A stretch of DNA of 36,393 bases from IMG/VR virus record IMGVR_UViG_3300047297_000069, positions 1-36,393 of that record; one strand, written 5' to 3'. The notes under the pieces are model-generated. The model was not told the DNA's origin, ran no database searches, and worked only from the letters and a program-made list of their open reading frames with translations. This document shows, piece after piece, positions 5,993 through 15,861 of the stretch. Source of the DNA: a virus. The position numbers and the translations under genes are program-made. The first letter of the stretch is position 1, and every line of letters starts with the position of its first letter.

Positions 5993-6979
5993 TTAGAGTG
6001 CGCCGTTAATGTCGGCAATGACGCCGTGGGCCTTCTGGGTGTCAACCTGCAGGCCATATTCGACGGCGATCAGGCGACGCTCAGAGTGGCCGGTGCGGGC
6101 CAGCGGCTTTTGCGACACGTTCGACAAGTAGGCAACGCGGGCGTAGTTCGGGTCAAGCACGAACACGTCGCGGGCTGCCACGGTGCGGGTTTCCAAGAAA
6201 CGCGACGGAACGATTTGCAGCGTGCCGAAGTCGGAAACGTAGATGTCGATGGCCGCCGACAAAGTCTTCGTCGCGGTCATGTCTTGATACTTGGTGGCCG
6301 AGCCGGTGAAGGTCGAAGAAATCTTCTGCTTCACGGCCGAGCCGCACAGGACGATGGTAGGCTCCGCGCCGTTGTTCCAAGCCGATGCGATAACGGTCTG
6401 CAACATAGCCTCGGTCAAGGCGCGTGCAGTGCCGTCGGTGGCAGCAGCGTTGGGATAGCCAGCGGTCGTGCCAGACAGAGTGCCGTTCGCGCCGCCAGAG
6501 CCACGCGACACGTTCGAGGTCAGGAACGCAGGCAGACCAGCGGTGGCACGGGCGGTCGAGGTCGAACCGGCCGACGCTGCGATGTTCGACAGCAGCATCA
6601 GTTCCATGTCGCGCTTCAGTTCTTTCAACTTGAAGGCGATCTGCTTGGCCAGCGTCTGGGCGTCGGCTGCACCGTTCACGGCGTCGGCAGTGTCGGAAAC
6701 TTCGACCACCTTGTCCGAGATCTGGGTGTAGTTCGACAGACGGACGGCGTTGGTGGGCGCGTCGTTGCCGGGGGCAGCTTCACCTTCAACCACACGGTTG
6801 GCGGCGGGCGATGCCAGATCAACAACGGGCCATTCGAAGTAGGTGTTGGACACCGACTTGCGGCCGATAGCCGACATGAACGGGGTGTCCATGGGCGAGA
6901 TGGAGATCATGGCATCTTGCAGATCTTCACGGATCGTGGTGACGCCATAGGTCTGTTGGGTATTCGAGTTCACGGCCAT
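5993..6979 (-). CDS. Major capsid protein, SU10-type (DUF5309-like)
   Basis: The 328-residue product has the N-terminal signature of the SU10-type HK97-fold capsid family: DLQDAMISISPMDTPFMSAIGRK at about residues 20-41, then FEWPVVDLA and EGEAAP. Later come DKVVEVSDTADAVN and, near the C-terminus, RDVFVLDPNYARVAYL. It forms the icosahedral shell. AGGAGC precedes the ATG. It directly follows the scaffold gene, the usual arrangement. Family membership is from pattern recognition. Confidence 0.9.
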   Translation of the reverse strand: MAVNSNTQQTYGVTTIREDLQDAMISISPMDTPFMSAIGRKSVSNTYFEWPVVDLASPAANRVVEGEAAPGNDAPTNAVRLSNYTQISDKVVEVSDTADAVNGAADAQTLAKQIAFKLKELKRDMELMLLSNIAASAGSTSTARATAGLPAFLTSNVSRGSGGANGTLSGTTAGYPNAAATDGTARALTEAMLQTVIASAWNNGAEPTIVLCGSAVKQKISSTFTGSATKYQDMTATKTLSAAIDIYVSDFGTLQIVPSRFLETRTVAARDVFVLDPNYARVAYLSNVSQKPLARTGHSERRLIAVEYGLQVDTQKAHGVIADINGAL

Positions 6980-7001
6980 TTTGGCAGCTCCTAGATTGGG
7001 T

Positions 7002-7988
7002 TTAACTCAGGAGGAAACGAGCAACATCGTCCACGCTTCCTGTGCGCTTCATCTGCACCTTAGCCTTGTCAGCAGTCACATTCTTTGATGCTTGTGCGGC
7101 AGGTTTAGCGCCCGGCTTAATCACCGGCGTGCGCTGTTGCTGCTGTGCCTGCTTCTCGACGGCGGCCTTGCCAGATACGATGCGGCGATATTGTGCTGCA
7201 TCGTGCAAGACACGCAGCAAGCGGTGATCGGCCACTTGCTCTAGTTCGTCGATCCCAAACCCGTAAACCTCAGTGCCGGCCTTGATCAGATCCTGCTTTA
7301 CCTTTGCCGCCGTTTCGGGCTTGGCTAGGGCTGGAATGGCGCGAGCGAGTTGCTGTTGCTGTTCCGCAAGGAAAGAGCGGTGGGCCTGTACTCTGGCTTC
7401 GGCATCACGGGCTTCCAGTTCCTGCCGCAAGGCTTGGGATTGCTGGTAGCCGGCAAGTTCCTTGTCATATTTGACGCGGGCCTCAAGATAGCCGATGGGG
7501 TCTGTGGATAGCAGTTGTTCGCTTGGCATCGTCGGCGGTCGCATAGGGATTTGCCCAGACTGAGCCGCCTGAAAGACTTGTGCCAACTGTTGGCGTTCGG
7601 CTTGCAGGGCTTGAAAAACTGCCGTCGTCTCTTGGCGAGCCGATGCAACTTCCTTCATGCCCTTTTGGATGTATGCTTGCCCCGAATAGCCCCGGAGTAA
7701 CTCGTTTAGGGGAACCTGCTGGTCGCGCCCGTCAACCTTTACGGTGAACAGTTGCTCAGTCGGTTCGTCCTCTTCGGTTTCCGTTTCGCTTTCGTCTGCG
7801 CTTTCATCCGAATCCGCATCCGCCTCTACGGCTTCCGCGTCGTCACCATCGTCTTGGCTTTGTGCGTCATCCTGTTCGGACTGCGCCAAGTCTTCGGTTT
7901 CTTCCTCTTTGACCTTTTCGGCCGGCATCTCAATAAGGCTGGCCGCTACGGCGTCAATGCTTCCGTCGTTTGCAGTCGTGTCAGACAC
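7002..7988 (-). CDS. Scaffolding protein
   Basis: The product is strongly acidic over residues of about 20-80 (long Asp/Glu/Ser/Gln tract). This is followed by LFTVKVDGRDQQVPLNELLRGYSGQAYIQKGM, a segment typical of phage scaffolds. A long helical, Gln-rich coiled coil covers about 110-290, and the C-terminus is basic. It should guide capsid assembly and then leave. I placed the start at the GTG at 7988 (VSDTTANDGS), just after AAGGGAAAGG and overlapping the upstream stop by 8 bases. An upstream start at 8018 would add 10 residues and is possible. Confidence 0.85.
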   Translation of the reverse strand: MSDTTANDGSIDAVAASLIEMPAEKVKEEETEDLAQSEQDDAQSQDDGDDAEAVEADADSDESADESETETEEDEPTEQLFTVKVDGRDQQVPLNELLRGYSGQAYIQKGMKEVASARQETTAVFQALQAERQQLAQVFQAAQSGQIPMRPPTMPSEQLLSTDPIGYLEARVKYDKELAGYQQSQALRQELEARDAEARVQAHRSFLAEQQQQLARAIPALAKPETAAKVKQDLIKAGTEVYGFGIDELEQVADHRLLRVLHDAAQYRRIVSGKAAVEKQAQQQQRTPVIKPGAKPAAQASKNVTADKAKVQMKRTGSVDDVARFLLS

Positions 7989-8229
7989 GGTGCTGCCCTT
8001 TCCCTTGGCGATGATCAAACATCTTGCCGTCGATCACGATAGAGGCAATCTGATCTTTCAACGCGTTTAACGCACGGACCATCCGATGCGCCTCAGTCAA
8101 CTGTTCAGGGCTGCACGTATCACTGGTAAAAACCCTGATCTGTGCATCTTGTAACACATCAAACGCCTCTTTGAGAAGGGGATCCTCCAAAAGCAACTTT
8201 GCCCGCTGTGCGCGTTGGGTCACATCCAT
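7981..8229 (-). CDS. Hypothetical small protein between portal and scaffold, 82 aa
   Basis: A mostly helical protein (RAQRAKLLLEDPLLKEAFDVLQDAQIRVF...HRMVRALNALKDQIAS). I recall proteins of this pattern in the same position, between portal and scaffold, in other phages; no role is established that I know. Its ATG overlaps the last base of the portal stop, so it is translated in the head operon. A minor head or assembly role is inferred from position. Confidence 0.7.
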   Translation of the reverse strand: MDVTQRAQRAKLLLEDPLLKEAFDVLQDAQIRVFTSDTCSPEQLTEAHRMVRALNALKDQIASIVIDGKMFDHRQGKGQHRV

Positions 8230-10523
8230 CAGATGCCACCCATCATGTTAGGCTGCTGCGGCTGCTGCTGTACCTGATTCTGTACAGGCTGAACGGGTTG
8301 CGTGGCAGCCTGTTGGGCCTTGATGGCCGCCGTATCCAAGGCGATGCCATACTTGCCGGCGATCTGCGCCATGGCGATCTCCATGTCCTGCACCATGCGA
8401 TCACGTTGCAGATCGTCGGCCATCTTGGCCTTGTAGAAATCAAGCTGGATGCGCTGCTGGTCCGACGCGATCTTGGCCTGCGCCTTGATCGTTTCGGCCT
8501 GCACCATGGCCTGTGCCGGATCACCCTGCTGGGGCTGCTGCGGGCCAGCCTGTTGCGGCTGTTCGGCGGCTGCGGGTTGCTGCGGCAGGAAGTAGCGATC
8601 CACGTTGCGGATGCCGTTGACGGCGGTCAGATCGGCCAGCGTGTTGCGCAACTGCGGCAACCCGGACAGCGGATTTGCCGGCCCGTAGGTTTGGATGGCC
8701 TGCAGTTGAAGTTGCAGGATCTGGCCCAGCATGGCCGTCTTTTGCTCTTCGCGGCCCGTGCCTAGACCCACGTTCACTTCGCAGTCTAGATCGGCATCCC
8801 ACACACGGGGATCCATGGCCACATAGTTGCCGTTGATCCGCAGCATCTCGGCCTTGGTCGAATGCGTGGCCATCAGGCGCAGGATTTGGCCGAATAGGCG
8901 GCGCATGCCGGTATAGGCAAGGTTGGCCACCATGACTTCAACTTGGCCCGCAGCGGCGCTTACGGTGGCTGTGACGGCCGCCTTGGTGGTCGACTGCAGT
9001 GCGTCAGGATCTAGGCCCATGCTGGCCCGCGTCACGCCGGTCTTCATCTCCACCATCTGGTCAACGTAGGCCAGCGCAGGCAAGGTCTGGCCGGCGACGA
9101 AGGGAACGGACAAATCGCGCAGCATACCGGGCTGGCTGACGCGCACGATGCCGCCGATCTCGTTGTTCAACAGGTCATCAATTTCGACCTGACCTTTGAC
9201 AGCTTCAATCCGAGGATTGTTGGTCATCTGGACGTTGTCCAAGATCCCACGGATGATTGCCGTTGCCGCGTCCTGATCCTGCTCAATGATCTCAACCAAG
9301 CTGCGGCCGAAATAGGTGTGCGGCTCAGGATCAACGTGCCAACCGGCGAACGGGTGGTCGTCTACAGGCTCATAGGTCAGCATCTTGTAGGCCGAGCCGC
9401 CCAAGATAAACTTGTGCAAGATCGGCGTCCCCGTGCCGTCGATGTCGATCCGCATGTAAGCCTCGGTGATCGTCACCTGCTTCATGGCCGGATCGGCGGC
9501 ATTCTCGGTTTCGTCCCGATTAATGGGATAACGGCGACGTTCTTGGTCTTCCTCGTCGCGGGTGTCGATGGCAGCCACGCTGTCTAGGTCCAGCACAAGG
9601 CTTTCATCAATGCCCATGGCGATGACATCGCCGGCACGCAGTTCGGTGCGGTGGCCGATCACATAGTAATCGGTATCGGATCGAGCGTTGCGGTCGATGA
9701 AGAAATCTTCCGGCGGGATTGTTTCGATGCACATCTTGCCGGTCGGGTTGCGACGGATGACCCGCACGTCGTGCAGTTGCGGCAACGGGTCAGGCATCTG
9801 CGGCAGTTGCGACGGGTCGATCTGCTGGCCAGCGGCGGCGGCCTGTTGCGCCATTTGCTGGCCGGCGTCCACTTGCTGCTGGATGATGCTGATCGTCTCG
9901 TCGTCCGGCCGCATTTCTTCGGACAGGATCTCAACACCCGGCGACGCGACGATGGCCTGATACTGGGCGTCGTCCAGATCGGTAAACGAGAATATCTTGG
10001 CCTGATCGTATTCAGCCCAATACGCTTTGGTGTAGCCGGTGATGTTCACCAAGGCGTCGTGCGTGACATCGCGCAGGATTTGGAATCCGTTGCTTTGCCG
10101 GAACTTTGCCGCCGCGTAGGTGCTGGCCTGCTCCATAGAGGCAACATCTTCCGGCCCCTGCGGGATGAACTCGACCGGGCGTTCGGATGTCATAAACACG
10201 CGCTGGATCGACGGCTTAACGGCCCGCACCGTGTCGCGGCACTTGGTCGATACCATCGTGCTGCGGCCTTCTTCCTCGCCGATGTCAACTTCGCCATTGA
10301 AGTATCGCTGCGACTTCAACCGACGCTCGGCGATCTCGCTGCCGATAAAGCCGATGGCATCGTCAACAGCCTGCGACACGATGCCGCCGATCTCGTCTTC
10401 GGTCAGCGGCTTGAATGCGGTTTCAACTTCGGGAAGTTTAACCTCCCCGTTGAAGTCCGCCATGATCATGCTGATCTCAACGTCGGTGACAAGTTGCGGT
10501 TCGCTCATGTTGTTGACTGCCAT
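8229..10523 (-). CDS. Portal protein
   Basis: At 764 residues this matches the large portals of podoviruses. Supporting segments are FNGEVDIGEEEGRSTMVSTKC near residue 70, PPEDFFIDRNA near 270, EIIEQDQDAATAIIRGILDN near 410, and TGVTRASMGLDPDALQSTT near 500. The C-terminal 150 residues are Gln/Pro-rich and helical, as is common for portal barrels. It forms the dodecameric DNA gate at the capsid vertex and the docking site for terminase and the tail. AAGGAC precedes the ATG. It sits upstream of the small protein, scaffold and capsid genes. Confidence 0.9.
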   Translation of the reverse strand: MAVNNMSEPQLVTDVEISMIMADFNGEVKLPEVETAFKPLTEDEIGGIVSQAVDDAIGFIGSEIAERRLKSQRYFNGEVDIGEEEGRSTMVSTKCRDTVRAVKPSIQRVFMTSERPVEFIPQGPEDVASMEQASTYAAAKFRQSNGFQILRDVTHDALVNITGYTKAYWAEYDQAKIFSFTDLDDAQYQAIVASPGVEILSEEMRPDDETISIIQQQVDAGQQMAQQAAAAGQQIDPSQLPQMPDPLPQLHDVRVIRRNPTGKMCIETIPPEDFFIDRNARSDTDYYVIGHRTELRAGDVIAMGIDESLVLDLDSVAAIDTRDEEDQERRRYPINRDETENAADPAMKQVTITEAYMRIDIDGTGTPILHKFILGGSAYKMLTYEPVDDHPFAGWHVDPEPHTYFGRSLVEIIEQDQDAATAIIRGILDNVQMTNNPRIEAVKGQVEIDDLLNNEIGGIVRVSQPGMLRDLSVPFVAGQTLPALAYVDQMVEMKTGVTRASMGLDPDALQSTTKAAVTATVSAAAGQVEVMVANLAYTGMRRLFGQILRLMATHSTKAEMLRINGNYVAMDPRVWDADLDCEVNVGLGTGREEQKTAMLGQILQLQLQAIQTYGPANPLSGLPQLRNTLADLTAVNGIRNVDRYFLPQQPAAAEQPQQAGPQQPQQGDPAQAMVQAETIKAQAKIASDQQRIQLDFYKAKMADDLQRDRMVQDMEIAMAQIAGKYGIALDTAAIKAQQAATQPVQPVQNQVQQQPQQPNMMGGI

Positions 10524-10532
10524 GATTAGTCC

Positions 10533-12773
10533 TTACTGCCCAAATTGCCGGGCTGTTTCACGTCCAGCCGTCGGTGCGGTTGAAGACGCCAGCGCGGTGG
10601 TCACCATTCTCGCCAGCATATCCGTTTGCGCGTCTGTTAGCTTCTGGCCTTGCATTGCAGCATCAAGCACGCGCAAGGCTGCCACCGCATCTGGACCTCG
10701 ACGCTGGGTCAACGCTTTGGCAAGATCCTGATAGACGCGTTGACGTTGCTGCACAGTAAACTCATCTGTGTACCCCGTCACGGCTTGAATAAGCTTTTTG
10801 GTGGTGTTTACCGGCTCGCCGCGCAATGCCTGACCGGCCATGCCCGGAGCAGTCATTTGCGCAATATCTTCCTGCGTTGCCTGACGTACAGCCGTTCGTG
10901 AGTTTACAGCCATCGCAGCCCGCGTTTCCGCAGCAACCCCAGCTTCGTCAAGCAGGCGGAAGATCTCGTCAGCCTGACCGCCCATGATGCGCTTGATCTT
11001 TTCGCGTGCATTGTCGCTGCCCATCTCACGCAAGGTTGCCAACGCCTGACGTGCGTCAAGGTTTGGGTCACTCGGAATGCGCTTAACGTCACCGACCACT
11101 TGATCAATGCGCGTGCGAAGGCCACGACGCGCAGCCTCAAGTTGCGCTTTCGACGGCGTCCTTCCAATTTCCAGCATGACATCTTCAACGCGGGTGTTTG
11201 GGCTAAGTAGCCTCTCGCCAAGTTCGAAGGCATTACGCTCTTGGATGGTATCGCCGCCAACCTTTAATGCCTGCGCATAGGTTCCCTGCGGGCCGCCGGT
11301 GGCTTCAACCAATGCGTCTCTGATGTCGTTAGCTTGGCGAGCGTATCGCAAGCTTTGCGATGTCTCTTTAGGCACAAGTCCTTCGGTGTTTCTAGCATTG
11401 CGTGAAAGCTGGTTGAGTGCTTTTTTCAATTCATCAATCTGCCTGACGTTCGGCATCTCAACAAATCTGATCAAGCCGTCAGGACCGATCTGCGCCATGA
11501 TCTGTTGGTTGACCATACCGCGATCAGCCATCTCAGCGTTGGCTTCCCTGATGGCCGCCATCATTACGTCAGGCTCAACGCGCTGCTGAATGATGGCTTC
11601 AATGTTTTGACCAGACGGCGCAGAGTAATCAATCGGCGTCTGGTATGCCTTGCCGTAAAGGTCTGACCTTTGCGTGGCCGTGTTTGCCATGATCTCGTTG
11701 ACGGCAGTCACCGGGCCTTCGGCTGGTTGGCCGAGCAACCTTGTAAGGCCAGTATCAAGCCGTTGCGCTGTTTCTGCCATGCGCTGGTCAATCGGCCCAC
11801 GAGCGGCGGCAGATCCAGACGGGCCAGAAGCCGCAACGGCGTCCAGCAATGCCTGCCCAGCCTGACCAGCGTCGGCCACCATGCCATCGTCGCCGGCTTT
11901 CATAAGGCGCTGAATGGCGGCCTGCATGTCGCCACCCATCTCAAAAGTGTTTTTGATGACGCGAGCCGCATTTGCCGAAATACCAAAGGTGGCGGCGATT
12001 GTTCCAATGTCGCTGGCTCGGAAAGTGGAAATTACATTCTTGATGCCAGCCTCAACATACGGGCCTGCAAGCCCAGTGATGCCGCCGACCGCGCCGCCAA
12101 ACGCCGCACCAGTTGCTGCGTTAGACAGTTGCTCTTGCGGCGTTGTGCCTTCGCCAGAGCCGTAGATGCCGCCTTCTGCAGCACCCAATCCCGTTCCAGC
12201 CAATGCTGCGCGAACGGCTTGCGTGATGCGTGGCCCTTGCCCAATAATAGCACCGCCCAAAGCCTGAACAGGCTTAAGCATGGCGATAGGAGCAGTTGCA
12301 ACTGCGCCACCAGCTAAGTTTAGCGCCATCGTTTCGCCCGGTCGCTGTGCCAACATAGCATCAGATAGTGCCTGCACGCCTGATGCTGCTTCAGGCCCAG
12401 CCACAGAGCCAGCCAATTCATCAAGGCGAGATCCAGCAAAAGGAACCCCGCGCACAAATTCAACTGCACGCGACGTAGATGGATACTGCTGGATCAATCC
12501 TTCTTGAATTGACCCTTTGGAAATGTCGCCACCCGTCATGCCGGCCAACGCATTGGCAACGGCGGTAGGATCGGTTGAACTGAATCCGGGGGAGACGACA
12601 TAACGCTGGCCGTTCGGACGCTCAAAGACGCGAGTGTCCCCAGAACGGTTTATGATGCGGGCAACGCTGGCAACATCAGTCGCCATTGCCTTTGCCTTTG
12701 CGTCTTCCGGGGTTGCCGCCCTGACCTCAAATGTTACGCCATCTTTGGTGACGGGATAAATCTTGTCTGCCAT
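10533..12773 (-). CDS. Large internal virion protein, 746 aa
   Basis: The N-terminus (YPVTKDGVTFEVRAATPEDAKAKA) is a short beta-rich unit. Residues of about 100-270 are rich in Gly/Ala with hydrophobic stretches such as ALGGAIIGQG and GAAFGGAVGGITGLAG. Stretches of this kind are typical of proteins ejected through the cell envelope with the DNA. The rest is helical. The gene overlaps the transglycosylase gene by one base and precedes the portal gene. I infer an ejection protein; no enzymatic motif is visible. Confidence 0.7.
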   Translation of the reverse strand: MADKIYPVTKDGVTFEVRAATPEDAKAKAMATDVASVARIINRSGDTRVFERPNGQRYVVSPGFSSTDPTAVANALAGMTGGDISKGSIQEGLIQQYPSTSRAVEFVRGVPFAGSRLDELAGSVAGPEAASGVQALSDAMLAQRPGETMALNLAGGAVATAPIAMLKPVQALGGAIIGQGPRITQAVRAALAGTGLGAAEGGIYGSGEGTTPQEQLSNAATGAAFGGAVGGITGLAGPYVEAGIKNVISTFRASDIGTIAATFGISANAARVIKNTFEMGGDMQAAIQRLMKAGDDGMVADAGQAGQALLDAVAASGPSGSAAARGPIDQRMAETAQRLDTGLTRLLGQPAEGPVTAVNEIMANTATQRSDLYGKAYQTPIDYSAPSGQNIEAIIQQRVEPDVMMAAIREANAEMADRGMVNQQIMAQIGPDGLIRFVEMPNVRQIDELKKALNQLSRNARNTEGLVPKETSQSLRYARQANDIRDALVEATGGPQGTYAQALKVGGDTIQERNAFELGERLLSPNTRVEDVMLEIGRTPSKAQLEAARRGLRTRIDQVVGDVKRIPSDPNLDARQALATLREMGSDNAREKIKRIMGGQADEIFRLLDEAGVAAETRAAMAVNSRTAVRQATQEDIAQMTAPGMAGQALRGEPVNTTKKLIQAVTGYTDEFTVQQRQRVYQDLAKALTQRRGPDAVAALRVLDAAMQGQKLTDAQTDMLARMVTTALASSTAPTAGRETARQFGQ

Positions 12774-14113
12774 CAGTACGGCTCCCCAACTTCGATCCCG
12801 CCATTTTCGGGGATGTTTTGCCCTTCAAGACGGCGTTTGCCACGTTCAATGATTGTGCGAAGTTCTTGCAGAGATGCCTTGAATGCTTCCTCGCTTTGAA
12901 CGCGCTGCAATCGAGCCACAGCGTTTAGTGCGGCCTGACCTTCGCGCTCGGTAATTGCACCGCCGCCTTTGAGAGATTGGAACGCTTGCAAGAATGCCTG
13001 ACCCTGCATCTGGTCAATCTTCGTCACAAGGTCAGTTGCCGCTTGAGTTACTGGCGGCAGACGGCCTTGGATCATCCCCGTAATAGCGCCCAAGTTGGGA
13101 TCCCCCATTACGCTGTCGATCAGCGAAAGCGAATCACCGGCAGCAGCGGCCAGCGACGCGTTCTGGTTTGCGACAATGTTTGCTTCGGTGGCAGCGGGGC
13201 CGCCGGGGATCAACCGCAGAACATTGTTGCCGTTTGCGTCTTTGACAACCTCATAGTTAGGCGGAACAGGGCCAATCACGGGCGCACCAGGCATGTTGAT
13301 ATTTGTGCCGCCGCCGCCAACCTTGGAGATCGTGCCATCAGGTTTTTCGCTGTACAAGCCTTCTTCAATGACAGCATTGGGATACCGTAAACGCAAAGTT
13401 GCGGCATCAACAACGCGACCCTTTTCTTCCGGCGCTTGCATGGCCGCAGCCACAGCTTCCTTCGGCGAGATCATGCCACCGGCGACAGCCTCGGCCAGAT
13501 CGGATCGACCCTTAGACACCAGCCATTGCGCCGTCTTATTCTGTGTCCGCGTATCTTCAAAACCGGCGATCTTGTTCGTCAGCATTTGCTGCACGCCGGC
13601 GTTCGGGGTTGACGCGAGGCTGCTCAAAACCAGCCCAAGCTTGGCCCGCTTTTCGGGGTCGGTGATGTAGCTAAGGATGCCCTTTTGCTGCGGCGGTTGT
13701 GCGTATTGGTCCACGGCTGGGCCTCCTTGCTGTGTGGTGTTCGGCTGCTGTGTTCCAAGAATGCGGCTCACATAGTCTTGCGTTTCTTTAAATGGCGGGA
13801 TGCCACCGTATTTCTTCACGTTACCCGGCCCAGCGTTGTAGGCAGCCAAGGCTAAGGCTTTGTCCCCGCCAAACGTGTCAAGCTGCTGCCGCAGATACTT
13901 CGCGCCGCCTTCAAGGTTTTGCAGCGGGTCGATCCGCAAAACCCCCATGTCGAGAGCCGTGCCGGGCATGAGTTGCGTCAAACCCAATGCACCCTTTTCG
14001 CTACCGGCGTTAGGGTTCCAATCGCTTTCCTGCTGGATCAGGCGAGCGAACAAGTCAGGGTCGATCCCATATTTCTGGGCGATCTCTGCTGCTGCGGCGC
14101 GGTAGTCAACCAT
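12773..14113 (-). CDS. Virion-associated lytic transglycosylase (SLT domain)
   Basis: Residues of about 6-118 form a soluble lytic transglycosylase domain. The catalytic Glu is E29 in [20 protein letters not shown], followed by [29 protein letters not shown] and QDYVSRIL, all family hallmarks. It cuts peptidoglycan glycan strands, which suits local wall penetration at infection. The C-terminal 300 residues are helical and Gly/Pro-containing, probably a virion anchor. The gene is clustered with other internal virion proteins, not with the lysis genes, so an entry function is favoured. GGGGAC precedes the ATG. Confidence 0.9.
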   Translation of the reverse strand: MVDYRAAAAEIAQKYGIDPDLFARLIQQESDWNPNAGSEKGALGLTQLMPGTALDMGVLRIDPLQNLEGGAKYLRQQLDTFGGDKALALAAYNAGPGNVKKYGGIPPFKETQDYVSRILGTQQPNTTQQGGPAVDQYAQPPQQKGILSYITDPEKRAKLGLVLSSLASTPNAGVQQMLTNKIAGFEDTRTQNKTAQWLVSKGRSDLAEAVAGGMISPKEAVAAAMQAPEEKGRVVDAATLRLRYPNAVIEEGLYSEKPDGTISKVGGGGTNINMPGAPVIGPVPPNYEVVKDANGNNVLRLIPGGPAATEANIVANQNASLAAAAGDSLSLIDSVMGDPNLGAITGMIQGRLPPVTQAATDLVTKIDQMQGQAFLQAFQSLKGGGAITEREGQAALNAVARLQRVQSEEAFKASLQELRTIIERGKRRLEGQNIPENGGIEVGEPY

Positions 14114-14126
14114 TGTCGTCCCCAGA

Positions 14127-14801
14127 TTAGAGTGCGAGCAGACCGCTCAAGATGTTTAGTGCGCCCGGATTGTTTCGGGTTGTCTGCGACGTTGTCTGCT
14201 GGCCCATGCTGGCCCCGCCAAGTGCGCTGATCAAGCCAGCCAGAGCGTTGTTCGGCGCACCAGTGAAGCCGCCGTATTGCGCCTTGATGGCGTCGATTAG
14301 GGCTTGGTTGGTTTGCTGCTGCGCTTGGCCTTGCGCGGTTTGCTGTGCGCCGATGGTGTTGCCGAAGTTGAACCCTTGCTGGGCCAAGGCTGAGTCAATG
14401 CCTTGCTGACCTTGTGCCGCCGACAGAGCCGTGTTGAACCCTTGCTGATTCAGGTTAGCAAAAGTGTTGGCCCCTTGCCGCGCAAAGGCTTCGTTGGTCA
14501 AAGCCTCGGCCACACCCTGACGGGATCCGCCGAATGCGTTGGCACGGGTGGCATTATATCCAATGTCGTTGGTCTGCATCTGGCGTTGGCGTTCCAGATC
14601 CTGCAGCGTGGTGGCCGTCACCATGCCCGTGTAAGGGTTCATAAACTGATTGATGTTAGGACCGGCCGCCGCTTGGTTGTAGAGATTGCTGGCCGTGTTG
14701 TAGACGTTCGGCGCGGCGCTGCCCGGTGCAACGGGTGTTGCCCCTGTGGCTACAGGCTGCGTCGGCTGGACCGCGCTACTCGGATTTGCTGAACCTGCCA
14801 T
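14127..14801 (-). CDS. Virion/ejection protein with AFGGSRQ motif, 224 aa
   Basis: A Gln/Ala/Asn-rich helical protein. [20 protein letters not shown] and [16 protein letters not shown] are a pattern I recall from structural proteins of podoviruses. The N-terminus is Pro/Ala-rich and the C-terminus Gly-rich. AAGGATAAG precedes the ATG. It lies with the transglycosylase and the 746-residue protein, so it is probably a third internal or tail-associated virion protein. No enzymatic motif is seen. Confidence 0.65.
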   Translation of the reverse strand: MAGSANPSSAVQPTQPVATGATPVAPGSAAPNVYNTASNLYNQAAAGPNINQFMNPYTGMVTATTLQDLERQRQMQTNDIGYNATRANAFGGSRQGVAEALTNEAFARQGANTFANLNQQGFNTALSAAQGQQGIDSALAQQGFNFGNTIGAQQTAQGQAQQQTNQALIDAIKAQYGGFTGAPNNALAGLISALGGASMGQQTTSQTTRNNPGALNILSGLLAL

Positions 14802-14818
14802 GACTTATCCTTGCTTGG

Positions 14819-15505
14819 TTAACGTGGGCGAGCAACGGGCCGATTGGCAGCCGTTGGTGCGCCTTGTGGGCTGATAGTGTTGCGGACGGCTCCGACCACG
14901 TTGCTCAACAGGCCGCCGTTAGAGTTCACACCGCCGGGGAGATACGACCCAACATTTGAGACAAGGCCAGAAAAGCTTCCGCTTGCACCCGGCCCGCCCA
15001 TAGGTTCGGCTGGGCCGTCATTTCCGGGGCCGCCGTCGCCACTGTTGATGCGATCCCAAAATTGTTGCTGCGGTGTCCGCGCAGGCATCCGAGGCTGCCC
15101 TGTGCCACTTGTTTGACCGCTCGTTGCGCCAGCCATCCGGCCAGTCACAGGGTCAATGAACTGCGACATGATGGCATCAAACTGTCCGGGGAATCGCGCC
15201 TTGAGTTCAGCCAAGGCGGCATCGTAGCCAGCGCCAGACGAATATGCACTCATGCCGTTGTAATCGGTGGCGGCAGGCATCCCGGCCATTGGGTCAACTG
15301 TCTGCAAACCGAACGCCGACGCGGCAGAGTTCGTCCCCGTCATGGCGGCGATCTGTGCCGGCGTCATGGCCGCAACGTCTGGCCCGTAGTAAGGCGTATA
15401 GCCGATCTGCGCGTTGCCCTGTGCTTGCTTGATCATGTCCTGTGCGGCAGACGAAAGCCACGCAGGAACCTTGACCGACGATGAAGTGTTGCTGCTGCCG
15501 CCCAT
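14819..15505 (-). CDS. Virion-associated protein, Gly/Ala/Ser-rich, 228 aa
   Basis: Low-complexity composition rich in Gly, Ala, Ser and Met. The segment VPAWLSSAAQDMIKQAQGNAQIGYTPYYGPDVAAMTPAQ near the N-terminus resembles what I recall from virion proteins encoded next to the AFGGSRQ protein in other phages. Its start overlaps the preceding stop (TAATG). The 60-residue C-terminal region is Gly/Pro-rich and probably flexible. The function is unknown; a minor structural role is inferred. Confidence 0.6.
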   Translation of the reverse strand: MGGSSNTSSSVKVPAWLSSAAQDMIKQAQGNAQIGYTPYYGPDVAAMTPAQIAAMTGTNSAASAFGLQTVDPMAGMPAATDYNGMSAYSSGAGYDAALAELKARFPGQFDAIMSQFIDPVTGRMAGATSGQTSGTGQPRMPARTPQQQFWDRINSGDGGPGNDGPAEPMGGPGASGSFSGLVSNVGSYLPGGVNSNGGLLSNVVGAVRNTISPQGAPTAANRPVARPR

Positions 15506-15861
15506 TATATCTTCCTCTCGAAGACAACCATCACCGGCTTAAACCCGTGACTGTCCAAAACCCGTTCCCACCCCTTGCGGCCATACAGCGTAACGCTTTC
15601 GCATCCCTGTGATCTCGCCCACTCGGTTAGGCTGTCTATTCCGCCAATGATCTCGTCAAGGTCACCACCAGCTAGAAAGACGTTGCACACCTTCTTTCTA
15701 GCATACTGGACGATCTCTGTCACGGCGGCAGAATTTTTAGCTGGCCACAACTGCATGATGCCGTCGTTGATGGCCTTTTCTACATCCTCAAATAGATGCG
15801 TGCCGCCGCTGTAAGCTAGGGCCGCCTCGATGTGCTTGCGGTTGGCTTCTATGATGTTCAT
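15505..15861 (-). CDS. Small GNAT-like protein, 118 aa
   Basis: The segment AGGDLDEIIGGIDSLTEWARSQGCESVTLYGRKGWERVLDSHGFKP resembles the second half of a GNAT acyltransferase fold: helix, beta strand (GCESVTLYGR), then a GF/GY-type end. Comparable proteins occur in podovirus tail regions. The acetyl-CoA-binding loop is not obvious, so activity is doubtful. The gene starts by ATGA coupling to the upstream gene. A structural or regulatory role is equally possible. Confidence 0.55.
   Translation of the reverse strand: MNIIEANRKHIEAALAYSGGTHLFEDVEKAINDGIMQLWPAKNSAAVTEIVQYARKKVCNVFLAGGDLDEIIGGIDSLTEWARSQGCESVTLYGRKGWERVLDSHGFKPVMVVFERKI

Noticed and set aside
5915-6994. Long rightward frame of 359 codons
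   Set aside because: It lies antisense to the recognised capsid gene; GC-rich third positions keep the opposite strand open. Its product is low-complexity and Arg/Gly-rich with no domain.
9651-10529. Rightward frame of 292 codons
   Set aside because: Antisense to the portal gene, whose protein is clearly recognisable; the opposite frame shows only skewed composition.
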